5,105 nt of DNA from Candidatus Mediterraneibacter stercorigallinarum (GTDB taxonomy: Bacteria > Bacillota > Clostridia > Lachnospirales > Lachnospiraceae): NCBI GenBank assembly GCA_019116185.1, contig DXCD01000257.1:1-5105 (forward strand), read 5' to 3'. Under the pieces are notes generated by a model that had not been told where the DNA came from, did no database searches, and saw nothing but the letters and a program-made list of their open reading frames with translations. Shown here piece after piece: positions 4,570-5,105 of this stretch (within the stretch, counting starts at the first letter, position 1; the number at the start of each line of letters is the position of its first letter). The position numbers and the translations under genes were made by a program.

Positions 4570-5105
4570 CTTTTTGTCCTCGCCGCGGCTTGTGATAAAC
4601 CGAATTTCTTTCTTAGCGGTTCCTGCCTCCACACGGTCTCCGGCTTTCACTTCACCGTTCAGGATCGCCTCTGCCAGCTTATCCTCCAGTTCTGTCTGAA
4701 GAGCCCTGCGCAGCGGCCTTGCCCCGTATTTTGCATCAGTGCCTTTCTCCACGATAAGGTTCTTCGCAGACTCTCTCAAGGTCAGGCGGATATCCATCTG
4801 CTCTGCCAGCCTCTTTGTAAAATCACGGCACATCAGGGTTACGATTTTCTTCATATGTGTCTTTTCAAGCGCGTGGAACACAATGATCTCATCGATCCGG
4901 TTCAAGAATTCCGGCCGGAAGATCATCTTCACCTCGTCCATGACATTCTGCTTCATTCTCTTATAGTCCCCTGCCGGGTCCTCTTTCGCGGCAAATCCCA
5001 GCTTCTTCGGATCAACGATGGCCTTTGCCCCGGCATTCGAAGTCATGATAATGACCGTGTTGGAGAAATCCACCTTCCTGCCCTGGGAATCTGTAATATG
5101 TCCGT
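4555..5105 (-). CDS. clpC: ATP-dependent Clp protease ATP-binding subunit ClpC, C-terminal 182 residues
   Basis: The frame is open from the right edge to the TGA at 4555-4557, so only the end of the second AAA+ module is present; the GTG at 5071-5073 is an internal valine, not a start. Fragment residues: TDSQGRKVDFSNTVIIMTSNAGA carries the sensor-1 asparagine (about 23); FRPEFLNRIDEIIVFHAL (62-79) carries the arginine finger (R69); YGARPLRR (126-133) is the sensor-2 block with R129; EDKLAEAILNGEVKAGD closes the small domain. The LRRALQ...EDKLAEAIL pattern and short charged tail suit ClpC better than ClpB. ClpC unfolds proteins and feeds them to ClpP in the cytosol. In Firmicutes it usually ends a ctsR-mcsA-mcsB-clpC operon repressed by CtsR, and radA often follows, as here after one inserted gene. 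The upstream genes are outside the window. ClpE is a less likely alternative. Confidence 0.92.
   Translation of the reverse strand, partial: GHITDSQGRKVDFSNTVIIMTSNAGAKAIVDPKKLGFAAKEDPAGDYKRMKQNVMDEVKMIFRPEFLNRIDEIIVFHALEKTHMKKIVTLMCRDFTKRLAEQMDIRLTLRESAKNLIVEKGTDAKYGARPLRRALQTELEDKLAEAILNGEVKAGDRVEAGTAKKEIRFITSRGEDKKPDKK

Noticed and set aside
5071..5073. GTG as a start codon of a short ClpC-like protein
   Set aside because: The frame continues upstream to the window edge with residues that match ClpC (GHITDSQGRK), so this is an internal valine of a gene cut by the edge.
1..5105. CRISPR array, tRNA/rRNA genes, insertion sequence, toxin-antitoxin or defence locus
   Set aside because: No regularly spaced direct repeats, no tRNA-like cloverleaf, no transposase or nuclease motifs were seen on either strand.

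Overview
The window looks like chromosomal DNA from a Gram-positive anaerobe of the class Clostridia, most likely a Lachnospiraceae member. This rests on three things: a clpC-radA neighbourhood, a small protein of the type routinely annotated 'endosialidase' in Lachnospiraceae, and a DUF2812 membrane protein and a DUF1848 protein, both common in that group. The assignment is from recognition of families, not from a database search. All six genes supported here lie on the minus strand, so transcription runs from high to low coordinates. No mobile-element gene, RNA gene, CRISPR array or phage gene was found, and no gap between genes exceeds 150 bases.

Right to left (direction of transcription): the last 182 codons of clpC (AAA+ unfoldase of the ClpCP protease) enter from the right edge and stop at 4555. 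A 95-bp gap holds a good sigma-A type promoter and ribosome binding site for a 137-residue beta-rich protein of unknown function (4046-4459). That gene ends at a clear rho-independent terminator (3952-3980), so it is a self-contained cassette between clpC and radA, which are adjacent in many Firmicutes (ctsR-mcsA-mcsB-clpC-radA). Complete radA (2521-3897) follows.

Between radA and the next gene is a striking 40-bp nested palindrome (2478-2517) resembling a REP/REPIN-type intergenic repeat. Then come a hotdog-fold acyl-CoA thioesterase of the YbgC/FadM type (2015-2434) and, 24 bp later, a DUF1848 protein (1070-1990). The DUF1848 protein has a CX3CX2C cysteine motif near its C terminus; the two genes probably form one transcription unit.

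Immediately after the DUF1848 stop is the best regulatory signal in the window. A promoter with a perfect TTGACA -35 box and a 17-bp spacer has that spacer filled by a perfect palindrome. A second copy of the palindrome lies just past the predicted transcription start, 33 bp centre to centre. It drives a DUF2812 membrane protein (987 to the left edge, incomplete). Such proteins are often paired with PadR-type repressors, but no regulator gene is visible here. The double operator, the C-terminal CX3CX2C motif of the DUF1848 protein, the REPIN-like repeat and the clpC-radA inserted cassette are the points most worth following. I see no convincing evidence for a wholly new multi-gene system.
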